Origin: Arachis hypogaea
Lineage: Eukaryota; Streptophyta; Magnoliopsida; Fabales; Fabaceae
Direction of reading: 5' to 3'
Length of the DNA: 64,000 bases
Assembly: GCF_003086295.3 (NCBI RefSeq)
Contig: NC_092038.1
Location: 102,579,837 to 102,643,836 of the forward strand
Shown: positions 36,859 through 48,088 of the stretch, piece after piece
How the letters are laid out: each line of letters opens with the position of its first letter
How positions within the stretch are numbered: the first letter of the stretch is position 1
Translations under genes and position numbers: made by a program
The notes under the pieces: generated by a model
Databases searched by the model: none
What the model was told of the DNA's origin: nothing
Seen by the model: only the letters and a program-made list of their open reading frames with translations

Positions 36859-37240
36859 TCAATACATACTATTTTTCTCTCCAACTCTTCCATTTTTTTT
36901 CCAATTCCTGACTTCGAAGTAGTTGATCTTCAACGTATATTCTCTCAGCATCATCCACAGCACCCAATGCTTGAGACTCCATGGCCCTAATTTTTTTAGG
37001 TGTTCATCAAGGCAGACAAAGTACTGACAGTACCGTTATTTAACCTGGAGCATATTTTTAGAGAATCACCCAATTAGACACATTACAGTCTGATCAAACT
37101 ATTGACAAAACAATAACTTACCTTGAAGAATGGATACCCGAGAAACATTCTATTAGGATTATTTACTGTTCTTGACTTGTAAAGAATGGCATATACACCG
37201 CAGAAGCACTTTAGCGCAATCCCATCTCGATCACATCCTC
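36859..37240 (-). pseudogene. GRF-type zinc-finger gene carried by the MULE, decayed
   Basis: Two exons on minus: 37240-37122 (donor GTAAGTT) and 37044-36859 (acceptor CAG). Exon 1 gives LKCFCGVYAILYKSRTVNNP then NRMFLGYPFF, matching the GRF zinc-finger signature CxCG, SxT, NPxRxFxGCPxY. Exon 2 continues CQYFVCLDEH, matching the final C-x-F-x-W-x-D part. An in-frame TAA sits six bases into exon 2, and the conserved Cys of GCP is Tyr. The reading frames join in phase across the intron. Small GRF proteins like this are common in plant genomes and in MULEs; a nucleic-acid-binding role is likely, but its function in the element is unknown. The 5' end is unclear because a MITE (37254-37770) lies just upstream. 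Confidence 0.75.
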
Positions 37241-37253
37241 CTGGAACAGTGCA

Positions 37254-37770
37254 TAGGGGTGGAAATAGGCCAGGTCAGGCCAGGCTTTACTCTTAATAGG
37301 CCTGACCTGTCATATAGTTAATTAGCCTGAGCATGGCCTGCAGCCTGTTATTCAACCTAGCCTGACCTGAAGCCTGTTAAAAAGTCTAATAATTTTTTTA
37401 TACAAAAATAAAAATATTATTTAAAAAAATTATTTTTTAATAAAAATAATTATATGTAATATATCATATATTTAATATTTATAAAAAATTTTAAACTTTT
37501 AATGTATTTAAAATATACAAAAATATTTATAATAAAATATAATAAATTTAAAATATCTCATAATTTTATTAATAATAAATAATTATTTATATATTTAATT
37601 ATATTTTAACAGGTCCAAACAGGCCTGACAAGCCAATAAGGCTAATTAGTGAGCCTAGACCTGACCTATTAACGTATTAAGGCTTTTAAAAGAGATTGGG
37701 CCTATGCCTATGGGCAGGCTAGGCTAAACACAATCCAGACTGCAGGCCGCCTGACCTTTTTCCACCCCTA
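37254..37770. mobile_element. hAT-type MITE, 517 bp
   Basis: Ends TAGGGGTGGAAATAGGCC and GACCTTTTTCCACCCCTA are inverted. Flanks ACAGTGCA (37246-37253) and ACAGCGCA (37771-37778) form an 8-bp target duplication with one mismatch, as expected for hAT. Arms are rich in AGGCCTGACC words, with an AT-only centre. Non-coding. Confidence 0.88.
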
Positions 37771-37893
37771 ACAGCGCATGAAGATCATCCTCCAGGTCTT
37801 GTGCATGAAAAACCCCCCCTTCACTCATCATGGACGATCGCACCATCAACGACCATGGGTTGACCATGCATTTCGATCAAATAGGGCTCAGTC

Positions 37894-38130
37894 ATGGTAA
37901 CGGCGTCATTTTGAGACACAAGGACCAATTTGTCCATTAACAATTTATTTCCCATCCTCATCATCAGGCAAAACAGACAGCTCACTCTCCACCTCTCCAG
38001 GTCAGCATTTTCCGTTGCCGTTTTGAACTCCAACTCGACGGAGGGGTACAATTGTCACGCGTTTTATAAGGTGAGAGATTTAAATGTATTTTTCAATCTT
38101 AAGAAACGAAAATGTTCGCCTTTAAAAAAG
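37894..38130. repeat. Right terminal inverted repeat of the MULE
   Basis: Reverse complement of 8546-8781. About 25 bases of extra sequence separate it from the right copy of the flanking direct repeat. Confidence 0.87.
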
Positions 38131-38154
38131 TCATAAACTTATTTGTCTTTTGCT

Positions 38155-38855
38155 CTAATTTTTTAATTATGTGTGGTTAGGGAAATAAAAATGATCAAAT
38201 TCTAATAAATGAAAAATTATCAAATTTTAACTATACTAACAAATTTCACTCAAATTTTATTCCTCAATCAAAATATGCTTTCAATATAAAAAAAATGGGA
38301 TGAATGTTTGATAATAATGCTACTGTTCTTTGAATCTAATGGATAAGCATTTATCTGATCTTTGAGTTCTTAATTGATTGATTGCATGCATGTCGTAATT
38401 TTGCATATTCTTCCTTATATTTTTGTCTTTTGAAATTTTATTTTTGGCTATTGGTTTGTTTATGTTTCTAATTATAATGTTCTTTACTAATTTTTTTTTG
38501 TTGAGTTAAGTTTTACTTTGATTCTTGAGATTTGTAAGTTGCATTGATTTAGTTCTTGAGATTTCAATTGTTCTAATTTAGTTCCCCAAATTTAAAAAAG
38601 TACACTATATTAGTCCCTCGTTTATTTTTTGTCATCAAAACAGTAATGCCGTGTGAGATGGTTTACTCCTTGCCAATGGCTAGTTGAGTTGGCGAATAAA
38701 AAAATTACACCAATTTAATTCTTTTCCCTTTTATAACCTAAACTAAAGAACAATGTCGTCTTCTTCTTTATATACGTGCATCTTTTTTGCTGTTCCAAAG
38801 TTCTTTTTTCTTCTCACCACCGCTTCCTCCTCTATCCTTTGCTACCACCGCCACC
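38155..38855. repeat. Right copy of the ~700-bp direct repeat flanking the MULE
   Basis: Collinear with 7838-8545. Unlike the left copy, it continues without interruption into the rest of the 1.1-kb TIR element. Confidence 0.88.
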
Positions 38856-39624
38856 TCCTCTTCCTCTCCGCAAACTTCCGCCACACTTTTCACTCTCACT
38901 TTCTCTTTTGCACCCACTTCTCTCAAACTCAAACCCTCCCAATGCCATCATCATCCATAACGACAACAACAATACCAACAATAACAACACTTTTAAACTG
39001 TAGCAACTTTTTCTCCTCCTTCTTCTTTTACCTTTCTTTCCTCACATCTCATCCATGACTCGAGTGGTCTCGCTTCCTCTCCCACCTTACCTCTTTTAGG
39101 TACCTCCACTGCCTGCCCTGTACCTTCATAACCTTCGCGCCACCCCTAGTTGTCACTCCAATTCAATACCGAAGTTGTCACTTGCTTCGTCTTCGTCGTT
39201 GATAGACCCTGCTGTTCAAGTTTTCTTCCGTTCCAATCTAATTATTTGCTTTTGATTGTTGACAAATGTTAAATTGAATTGAACGATTGTATGTTTAATA
39301 ACTCATTCAGCAGCATAAAAAACAGATACACATGTATAAAGACAATCCAAAGCAGGATTTAGAAAGGGAAAAAAAGTTCTCTAATTTAGGTTATAAAAGG
39401 AAAAAAGGATCAAATTGTTGCAATTATATTAGTTGTTAGTAATGAATAAGCCACACCACTCATGGTGTTACTATTCCAGTGATGAAAAATGGATATAAGA
39501 TTAACATGGTGTATTTTTTTAAATTTAGAGGACTAAATTAGAGCAACTAGAATTTTGAGAACTAAATTAATGTAACTTGCAAATCTCAAAGACCAAAGTG
39601 GAGGTTTAACTCAAAATTTGTTAG
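38487..39624. mobile_element. Non-autonomous TIR element, 1.1 kb
   Basis: The left part 38487-38760 and right part 39340-39624 are inverted repeats, about 270 bases of imperfect match with GAGTTAAxxTTxxACTTTG at the ends and TTATAACCTAAA at the inner side. The interior is C/T-rich, with a 101-codon frame at 38753 that starts in the terminal repeat and that I do not accept as a gene. Superfamily unclear; long TIRs suggest a MULE relative. Confidence 0.7.
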
Positions 39625-41370
39625 TTTCAATTCCAATTTAATAAAAAAATAAATATGTTCTTTGAATTTCGTTAAAAAATCTCTTTAAAGTTTAGACACT
39701 AACTAGAAAGTAGGAACACAAGTAAAAATATTTTATAATAAAGTAATTTTTTTTTACATTTTAAAACTATTAAAAAATTTTTAAATAAAAAGCTATAAGA
39801 AATTTTGTGGAACACTGCATTAATAATGATAATAAAAGTTTCGGTAAATGAGAATAATCATAATTAGAAGATAATATCTTGAGTCGACTTATTACTATAT
39901 TAGTCATAGTTTTAAAAATTGAATTGGACCAATCGATTTAACTGAATTTAGGAACCAGTTTTTTAGCCAGTTCAATTGACATAAAAAAACCATTTGAAAA
40001 AAATTAATGAAAAAGTCGATAGAATCAATAGTAAACTATGTGAATCGGTTCATTATTTGAGAGTTTTTGGTTTAGTGTTAATTCTTTTAAAACAATGCCA
40101 TTTTAATTTAAAAAAATAAAAGAATTTCTCTCTTTTCAAACCATCCAAAAACCTTAAGGTCAATTCTATGGTGTCTTTTGTTTGGTGTCTAACTTTTGTC
40201 TAAGTTACTTTTTATAGTAATTTTAAAATATTTAAAATTTTTTAACTTTTATACTTTTAAATTTAAAATTAATTATTTTACCTATTTTAATAATTAGACA
40301 ATATTTTTTAGGCACCATAGCAAACACCTAACCTTGAAAATAATAATAAGAAAAAAATCAATTGCATGTTAACTAACGTTGCGAAAAATCAATTGCATGC
40401 TAACTAACTTTGCAAATCTTTTGATGCAGCCAAGAAATATCCAAAATTTGATTAAAATGTAATTTGTATTGTCGACTTGTGTAATTTGAAACACTTAATA
40501 ATGGGAATTATGATTTGTAAATTACTGATGAGTAATATTTTATGTTTAATTAAAAAATTTAGTTTGCTATAAAACGTTGTGTGTATACATTTTAATTTTC
40601 TTTAGTTATAAATTTTGATATTTAAATTTATTTATGAATCTTTAATGATAAATTATAAACAAATTATATAAAATTATAAAATTTTAAATTTTATTAATTT
40701 CACTTCTTAAATTTAAATATTTAATATTATATATTAAATTTTTAATAATTTTATTTTATATTTAATTAAATCAATTTAACCACAATTTAATTCCAGTGAG
40801 ACCATTCAACCACCGAATCAGTCATTCCACCGATTCATTAACCGATTCATTAACCGGTTCGACTCTCACATCCTACCTTAGCAGTTTAGCACATACATTG
40901 AACATCTAAAAGACAACGGTGTCTATTAATAACAGCAGAAATTGCCAAATGGGAGCAACAATAGTCCAGTAGGCTGCAAGCCTGACAAGCAGTTCTCTAG
41001 AGTAAACTATAAAATAACACAACATACGAACTAGCTTTATTATGAATAGAAATAATACAATGGCACACTGAAAGACCTTATAGGTAGCAACCAGCATTCC
41101 AAACCTGCTAGACGTTTTATCAGATGTAATATTTACAGACACATGAACAAGGAGAAGAGGAAGAGCAACACGCACTACCTAATCAAAAGTACACAGTCCT
41201 ACCTTGATATAAGCCCCTCCATAAGATTGTTTATCAAACGACTTGCGTAATCTCTTCATTAGAGAGTAAACCCAATCGCCAACAATCCGACATCAAAGGG
41301 AGTAACCATGAAACATGTAGATAATAAATATGCCAATTATGGAACCATGAAACAGAAACGATGACTAGCC
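39625..41370. other. Intergenic between the TIR element and the zinc-repeat gene
   Basis: AT-rich with no gene. Holds a possible MITE (40156-40335) and ACCGATTCATTAACCGGTTC-type words near 40840, which resemble the end of another unresolved repeat starting near 39905. The last 450 bases are the likely 3'UTR region of the minus-strand gene. Confidence 0.5.
40156..40335. mobile_element. Possible 180-bp MITE
   Basis: Ends AAGGTCAATTCTATGGTG and CACCATAGCAAACACCTAACCTT are imperfectly inverted. AT-rich interior. No clear target duplication. Confidence 0.4.
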
Positions 41371-43422
41371 TTAAATCCAACTCCTGGGCATGATGTAGCC
41401 TTTAACAGCTTCGGATGGATCATTGGCAACGCCTTTCCCACTGCTTGAGCCACGAACAGAACTCCCTGATAGCATTGCCATCAGACTTCCACCATGCACC
41501 CTACCTTCAGGAATAGTGAGTGATGGCATGTGACCGCCTTCCTCGGCAGAGACATTAGAGCTTGCAGCTTCATATTGTTTAATATCAGAGTAAGTCCCCG
41601 GAGCAGCATTGCCAAGGCTGCTTGTGACTTTCATCATACCCATATCCATGTCTTTGGCAAGGAGTACCTGCTTTAGTTCATCCGGATTACTAGAATGAGG
41701 ATCCTGAACAGTTGATCCCAGAGAGACACCACCATGAACCCTCTTATCATGCACTTGTCCACTATGAAGTGCACACAGACCAGTTTTCCCCCTGGCAAAT
41801 GAATTACAAGGACCATCTGGTTGGATGCCAAATTCTGACCCAGGATGGCCCCAAGAGCATCTCTTGCCACCCCCATGTGCCTTGCAAAAGTCGGTGCTTC
41901 CTTGTGCACTCTTTCCGCACCCTTCAAACTTGCATCTCTTCCCACCGCCATGGCGGACACAATGATCAGTCCGTCCTCTTGCGCTCTTTGTACAGCCAGG
42001 AATAGCACACCTCTTTCCACCGCCATGTGCCACACAGAAGTTGGTCCCTCCATGCACGCTTTTACTGCAAACTCCACCACCTTGGTATGTACAGCGTTTT
42101 CCTCCACCATGGCCCTTACAAAAGGGGGTGCTTCCCTCAGCACCCTTGGTGCACCCGGGGGCCGTACACCGTTTACCCCCACCATGTGCTTTGCAGAACA
42201 TTGTGCTCCCCTGGGCCCCTTTTGTGCATCCAAGAGCTTGGCATCGACGACCTCCCCCATGTGAGATGCAGAGACCTGACAGGCCTTCTGCACTCTTGGT
42301 ACAATTTTCTCTCTGGCATCTCTTGCCACCCCCATGGCGAATACATAATCCAGATTTCCCCCTGGCAGCTCGGGTACAACCTTCGTGACTGCATCTTCGG
42401 CCACCACCATGGGCAATGCAGAAATCTGTACGCCCTTCTGCACTCTTTGTGCAACCAAGGTATTCACATCGCCTGCCACCTCCATGGGCCTTGCAGTACA
42501 CAGTACGACCCTCAGCTCCTTTGTGGCACCCAGGTTTCTGGCACCTCCTACCACCTCCATGGGATATACATCGGCCAGAAGCACCTCTGGCTCCCTTTCC
42601 ACATCCCTCAACTTGACATATCTTTGTATTGTTGGAGCGATGTACTGGTTGATGATGCTGTGATAGCCCGGAAGTACAAGTGACTGAACTTTTTGGTCTG
42701 CTCGATGAGAGGTCCTGAACAATGGGACTATGATCAAACTGCTTTGCATTTGGTTTTAAAAGGAAACCAGTGTCTCTATCTAAAGAGGTATTTGATGATG
42801 GGAAAACAAGCCCGGGCTTCCAGTTACATGATGATGATCCCTCTTCTGTATTTTGTGTCCCAGTGAACACCAAAGGCATCTCCATGTTCAACTGAGGAGG
42901 TGTTGGACTTAGATGAACACTTGTAATATCCGATTCACAGGGCCCAGTCAAAAGACTCAACTCCAAATCAAACTTGGGCTGCAGCTCCATTGTCTTCAAA
43001 TTTGAACTAACAAGTTTGTTTGGGCTCTGTACTTTCTCACATCCAAGATGAAGAGAGAAGTCCAAGTCAAGATCCATAGATGATTCTTCGTCAATATCTT
43101 TGGCTGAAGATATAGCAGTGCAAGCAATGGTTGAGCTCCCCTTGCTGTCTGAGGAACTTGTTGAACGGCCAAGCCCAAGAGACAAGGAAGAGCCAGCTCT
43201 CTGACCCATGCTTCCATCAATCAGATCCCACTTCCGTTTAGTTCCCTTACAGGAGTGCATGCAGGAAGGAATTGAAGAACCTGGGGAATCGAGTCGTAAA
43301 ATGGTATCTGTACCACAATAATCAGCTCCACTTCGTTCAACTTGCATAGAATTGCTCAAAATCTTGAATGCATTTGCAGAATGATTTGCAGCAAATCCCA
43401 AGTTCTGGAACCTTGCATCCAT
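41371..43422 (-). CDS. Zinc-knuckle repeat protein, loricrin-like / 'WRKY19-like' group, 683 aa
   Basis: Intronless coding region on minus. Residues about 268-550 hold eleven repeats of about 25 residues of the form C-x4-C-x-K-x-A-x-G-x5-C-x2-H-G-G-G-x-R/K-C. The first ten are regular (one has an insert, CTYQGGGVC); the eleventh is widened (CSWGHPGSEF...). Spacing suggests each repeat binds one zinc ion through three Cys and one His. The N-terminal half is Ser-rich with EAR-like LxLxL motifs (SLSLGLG at 79-85, DLDLDFSLHL near 117-126, LELSLL near 153-158), typical of plant transcriptional repressors. This domain is known from plant proteins often named WRKY transcription factor 19-like, but no WRKY domain is present here. 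Function inferred: nuclear, DNA- or protein-binding regulator. The frame is intact and the length fits the family. Confidence 0.9.
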   Translation of the reverse strand: MDARFQNLGFAANHSANAFKILSNSMQVERSGADYCGTDTILRLDSPGSSIPSCMHSCKGTKRKWDLIDGSMGQRAGSSLSLGLGRSTSSSDSKGSSTIACTAISSAKDIDEESSMDLDLDFSLHLGCEKVQSPNKLVSSNLKTMELQPKFDLELSLLTGPCESDITSVHLSPTPPQLNMEMPLVFTGTQNTEEGSSSCNWKPGLVFPSSNTSLDRDTGFLLKPNAKQFDHSPIVQDLSSSRPKSSVTCTSGLSQHHQPVHRSNNTKICQVEGCGKGARGASGRCISHGGGRRCQKPGCHKGAEGRTVYCKAHGGGRRCEYLGCTKSAEGRTDFCIAHGGGRRCSHEGCTRAARGKSGLCIRHGGGKRCQRENCTKSAEGLSGLCISHGGGRRCQALGCTKGAQGSTMFCKAHGGGKRCTAPGCTKGAEGSTPFCKGHGGGKRCTYQGGGVCSKSVHGGTNFCVAHGGGKRCAIPGCTKSARGRTDHCVRHGGGKRCKFEGCGKSAQGSTDFCKAHGGGKRCSWGHPGSEFGIQPDGPCNSFARGKTGLCALHSGQVHDKRVHGGVSLGSTVQDPHSSNPDELKQVLLAKDMDMGMMKVTSSLGNAAPGTYSDIKQYEAASSNVSAEEGGHMPSLTIPEGRVHGGSLMAMLSGSSVRGSSSGKGVANDPSEAVKGYIMPRSWI

Positions 43423-45350
43423 GAAATAATTGTAGAAACAATATCCAATTCTATCTATGAATTTGAAAAGAACAGCCTCCTGACTTCCGGGTAAAAGATA
43501 TGTATATATACAAAGTTATGGGTTAGATGCGTCTACAAGAGAACAAAGCACCCCCACTTACAAATCCTGAAGTGTCCTGTCGATCCATATGATATATAGA
43601 AGATTACACTGTGGTTAAGCTCAGTTCTTGTAAGTTCAATTAACCCAGTAAAATCTGACTCCTCCTGTATACGGCATGGAAATAATCATCCTGTTCACAA
43701 CAGACCCAAATTTCAGAACTGAAACTTTGCCATAATGGTAGATGCAATTCCGAGTAAAATGGGGCAACTTTTAACGCAGATAGAAATGCAGTATCATAAA
43801 GTAAAAGAATATAATTTTTTAATACTAAAAAGTTAAGACATGAAAAAACTTTGGCCCAAAAGCTTTTCAACAACCGTTCTGCAGTTTAAAATTAGAATGA
43901 AACATAAAGAACAAAGAATATAGACTAATCTAGAATATCAAAAGATGTCATAAGCAATTGAAAGGAACTGTTATTTAAAATATATATCAAAAGGAAAGAG
44001 ATGGAATTTGATACCAGCACTGATGTTTCAGTTCAGTTTTGACCACATCACGCTGGCATGGTTTATAAACTTCAGCTATGTCATGAAATTTCGAACGAGC
44101 TGGGTTTTGAAACACAATTCGTTACAACTCCCCATATAAAAACTAGGGAAAACACAGAAGATAAACAACCATATATGACTATAATTATCTACGTTGAAGA
44201 TTATGAGAATAAGAGAAGGCGAAGTTGAGTAAACCTCGTTGGTTACTCCAAATAAAAACAGCAGAAGCGGCGAAAGAGAAGGCAGCAGCCGAACACCAGA
44301 TACCTAGTACCAAGTCGAACCATTAGGAAATTTTGTGCAAAAACCACAAAAACATAAGCATAACAGCTAGGACATAATATCAACATCACACCTAATCTAG
44401 AAGCTATAACAAAGCATTGGATTCTTAAGCAGCGCTCACACCAAATGGAGTGCTTATATTACTTTGAAATGTAATTAAATTTTCAGAATGACCACACCAC
44501 ATAATCCAAAAAACAATAAATAATAAATGAATAAGAAAGTAGTACAAAATTCAATTTATTTTCTACACTTGTTCAAACTTCTAAGGCACAGAATAAATCA
44601 ACGGTAAACAGATTAAGTTCAACCAGAAGGAGAGCACGGAAAAGTACAAACACCTAACTTGAACAACACATAAAACTTCAATTAACGAAGAGGAAAACAT
44701 GCATAAAATTGGTTTACGAGGAGGAAGACCCAACCCAACCTAACACGATAACGTGGATATGAGATCTACATGAAGTTATTCCACGTTCCGTACTCCAAAC
44801 GAAAAAAATATGAAACAAGGAGGAAAAATTAATTTGACTGGAGAATTAGCCAAAATAACTTACCCAGCTATGCTGAATTTGATCCTATATCGCTAAAATA
44901 GAATTTACTCAAGGTAAAAACAGTTATAAATAAACGAAAATGATCGAAATCGTTCCCAATCTTAATGTTTCTTCTTGCCAATTATTGAAGAGAGGAGGGG
45001 TTTGGGAAGAAGGAAGAAGTAAGTTTTGGCGATTGTTTAATTTGATTCAGTCTTGATAGTTGGGGATCTTGAATAAAAATCAGAAATCCTGTTTTATCAA
45101 GAATTGAGAAGAATAAAATAGCAATTGGAGAGAGAGAGAGAGAGGAGGGCATCGAATAGGATAGAATAGATGTAGTAGCTTACCTTAGCTTCCCCTACTG
45201 GAATTAAATTCGATTTGGATGTGGAGAACAGAGAAGCAGGTAACAGCTGCCTGCTATGGCCTCAGACTTAGCGTATTGGAATTTGAAAGGCGGCAATTAC
45301 ACTTTACACAGAGAGACAGAGAGAGGGGGATATATATTAATATAGAAAAG
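43423..45350 (-). promoter_or_regulatory. 5'UTR with introns and promoter of the zinc-repeat gene
   Basis: No coding sequence. Splice signals suggest a leader exon ending at 45184 (donor GTAAGC), a 29-base exon 44892-44864 (acceptor TTTTAG, donor GTAAGTTA) and an acceptor (GTCAG) near 43478. A TATA-like TATTAATATATATCC lies on minus near 45331-45346, followed downstream by a CT-rich block with GA repeats on plus. Introns in the 5'UTR of this length are common in plant regulatory genes. Confidence 0.5.
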
Positions 45351-48088
45351 GGAAGTGAGCAGAGCAGAGCAGAGAAGAGAAGAGGCCGACAGAGAACGGT
45401 GGGGAGTGACAGAGCGGATAGGGAGGGAAGGAGGGAATGAAGGAAGGGAAGGAAGGAGGCGTGTGCTGTGTTGTGTGAGTTGTGACGCTACAACCAAAAT
45501 TAATACTCCCTCTCCCCCTACTCTCTCCTCTGTCCTTTACTGCCACTCTAGGGTTACACATATATCTCTTTGGAAAATAATAAAATGGGATGTTAATTCA
45601 TTTTTATTATTTTAATTAACAATAATTAGTTTCTTATCCTTACATTTTATCAACTTTTAAGAGAAACTTAATCTCGTTTATTTCTTCTCTTAATATTTTT
45701 TTTTCTTTTTCTACAATAGTATAATAATTAATTTCCATTGATTTATAAATACCCCAGTCAAAGAAAGTTTCTAGCATGATAATTCTTCTGTTTTTTATGT
45801 CCAAATTGACTATTCTAATTATCAACATTGGATTAAAAGAAAATAAATTTCTATTGTTCACCCCTTTTTACATTAGATAGAATTGAGTTCATTTTCCCTT
45901 CCTAAAAAATTGGATTTTGGATAATAAAATTATTATATTTTGTTTTTAGAAATATCATTTATTTTTAATTTATTTATAAAAAATTCTTATAGTTATCATT
46001 ATGCTAAAAATTAACTATCACCTTTAATTTACATTTGAAAAAAAACTTGACATGGACATGCCAGTATATAATAAGATAAATAAACAAAAAATTGCAATAT
46101 ATATTTTTTATTTTCTAATTGATCAATAATATAATTCCACTTCTTTAATTTACTTTATCATGTTTGTTGAATTTTTGTCTTCGATCTTAACAATTATTCA
46201 AGTTAATATTTAAACTTTTCATAATGATATTTTTTTCTTGTTGTCCGAATTCTTGAATTCCTTAATTCTAAAATTATTATGTTAAATTATTAACAAAATA
46301 TAAAGATACTTGCATTGAGAACACAAGTATAGTTAGATCTATGAGCATGCATGACTATTGAAAGATATACACTGATTTTAAGTTTGAACACAAATCTTGA
46401 TTATTAGTTTAATTTGTTATTCTTGATTTTAATGCGTGATTTAATTTTCTCATTACGATTTTTTGTATATTAGGGATAAAATCCTATTCTATTATAAAAT
46501 AATATTAGTTTTATTTTTATTAAGATGTAAAAACCAATAAATAATATTAACTTATTTTTAATCTAATAATAACAAGGAGATCCCTATATATATATAAGTC
46601 AATACAAAATAGCTAATATAATTATACTTATTTTAATATATATCATATGTATATAGCCTATAAAATAAATTAACGATAAATTTCCTGATACTTGTCTCTA
46701 TTGTTATCGTCACCAACCCACTTTGTTTTTGGTATGTTTTCAATTAAATGGAACACGAGGAAAATATTGTTTAGAATTTTAAAATGGACATTATTACATA
46801 AACATTATAGAATGGTAGAATAAGATACAAATTAAGGTTTCGATGTATACTAGTAAATAAAATTTGACTTTTTAATGTATTCTTTTTGCATTTAATTAAT
46901 TAAAAACGTAAAATATTTATGTTTTTATTAGCAATTCAATTTGTAATATTTTTAAATAAGGTTCTTAACATATTTGTTAGTAATATAAGATATTTTATAA
47001 GTATATATAAATAATACCCCCTCCCAAAATAGGAAAACATGAATGGCAACTTTTACAAAGCTTTACTTTTTAAAAATAATTTATAAAAATTAACTTTAAA
47101 AATTTAGTTTTTTAAAAGTTATTATATATTTTTAGTGAATCAAATTGAGAATGATTTTCAATAAGCAAAAATATACAATAATTTTATTTAATAAAATAGT
47201 TTTTGAATATTAAAAATACTATAATAAATATAAATATAAGAACTCAATTTAAAAATTAATTAATGTAAGAAATTAATTTTGATAAGTATAAATAGTTTTA
47301 AAAAATTCTACTTTAAATTCTTTCAAATCATTCTTATTTTTTAAAACTTACAAATACAAACACATAATTTTTTTATTTATTAAACTCAAAATGAAAAGAT
47401 ACGATCACCTCTCAAAAAGTTTTTAAAAAAAGAGAATGTTAGATAAATAATAACTATCTTAAATAATATAAATAATCACCAATTAAATAAAATACACTGC
47501 ACCTTAATTTAATATTATTAATTTAAATTTATTCTTTTAATATTATTAATTCATATTATTTATACATTGTTTAAAAATATTGTTGATTAACTATATTTTT
47601 TCTTTAAAGAAAACCCCTTAGTACATGCAATTCAGTCAGTCATTTGCTACGCCTACCGTGCATCCAACCAATGAAATTGTGCAACAATTTTGGTGCAATA
47701 TGATGTTGGGAGACAGATGTCAATCTAGTAGTGTATAACAATGAGAACACGTCTTTGCGGAAGAGAACAAGATGCATGCATGGTTTAAACTTATTGATTG
47801 CTTGAGCTTGCACCACTTCTTTTTCCTCTCTATTGTGAGTCTGTGACATGCTGACATACACTACTAATGTGTCATTCGCAGCTTTTGGGCTTTTGGCCTT
47901 TATCTAATTAGTTTCATTGTTTCAAGTAGTAGGGCACTTGTTCCTTTCAGCTCCAGTGAAATGGTAGACGTGAAGTGTGCGAAAATCATTCTCTATTCCA
48001 TTTCAATTCTTAAAAGAGACAAGTTTGAACTTGGATCGGTCAACAACATCTAATAACATCTCCGAGAACTTAGCTTGATGGCCTTATA
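45351..48088. other. Intergenic, very AT-rich
   Basis: Upstream of the zinc-repeat gene there is first a purine-rich stretch (45350-45460, GAGCAGAGCAGAG and GGAAGGAGG words). After 45600 it is AT-rich with no gene, long repeat or terminal structure that I could resolve. Confidence 0.5.

Larger units (their letters stand above)
8546..38130 (+). mobile_element. Mutator-like element (MULE/MuDR), ~5.2 kb originally, 29.6 kb with nested insertions
   Basis: Defined by terminal inverted repeats at 8546-8781 and 37894-38130 that align over about 236 bases at roughly 80% by eye. Between them, in order, are a plus-strand MuDR transposase broken into pieces by insertions and a minus-strand GRF zinc-finger gene. 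Removing the five insertions (solo LTR 10452-12077, composite LTR element 13270-28529, solo LTR 28981-30841, unclassified insertion about 31126-36225, MITE 37254-37770) leaves about 5.2 kb, a usual size for an autonomous-type MULE. No 9-bp target duplication is found directly outside the TIRs, in line with the rearranged flanks. Confidence 0.88.

Noticed and set aside
38753..39058. Ser/Phe-rich 101-codon frame in the 1.1-kb TIR element
   Set aside because: Starts inside the terminal repeat, no domain, and its counterpart in the left copy is cut off.
39905..40880. Possible larger inverted-repeat element with ACCGGTT words at its ends
   Set aside because: The two ends match only in short words; no convincing terminal alignment or target duplication.
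41673..42749. 358-codon minus-strand frame overlapping the zinc-repeat gene
   Set aside because: Alternative frame of the repeats; the main frame has the conserved Cys/His pattern.
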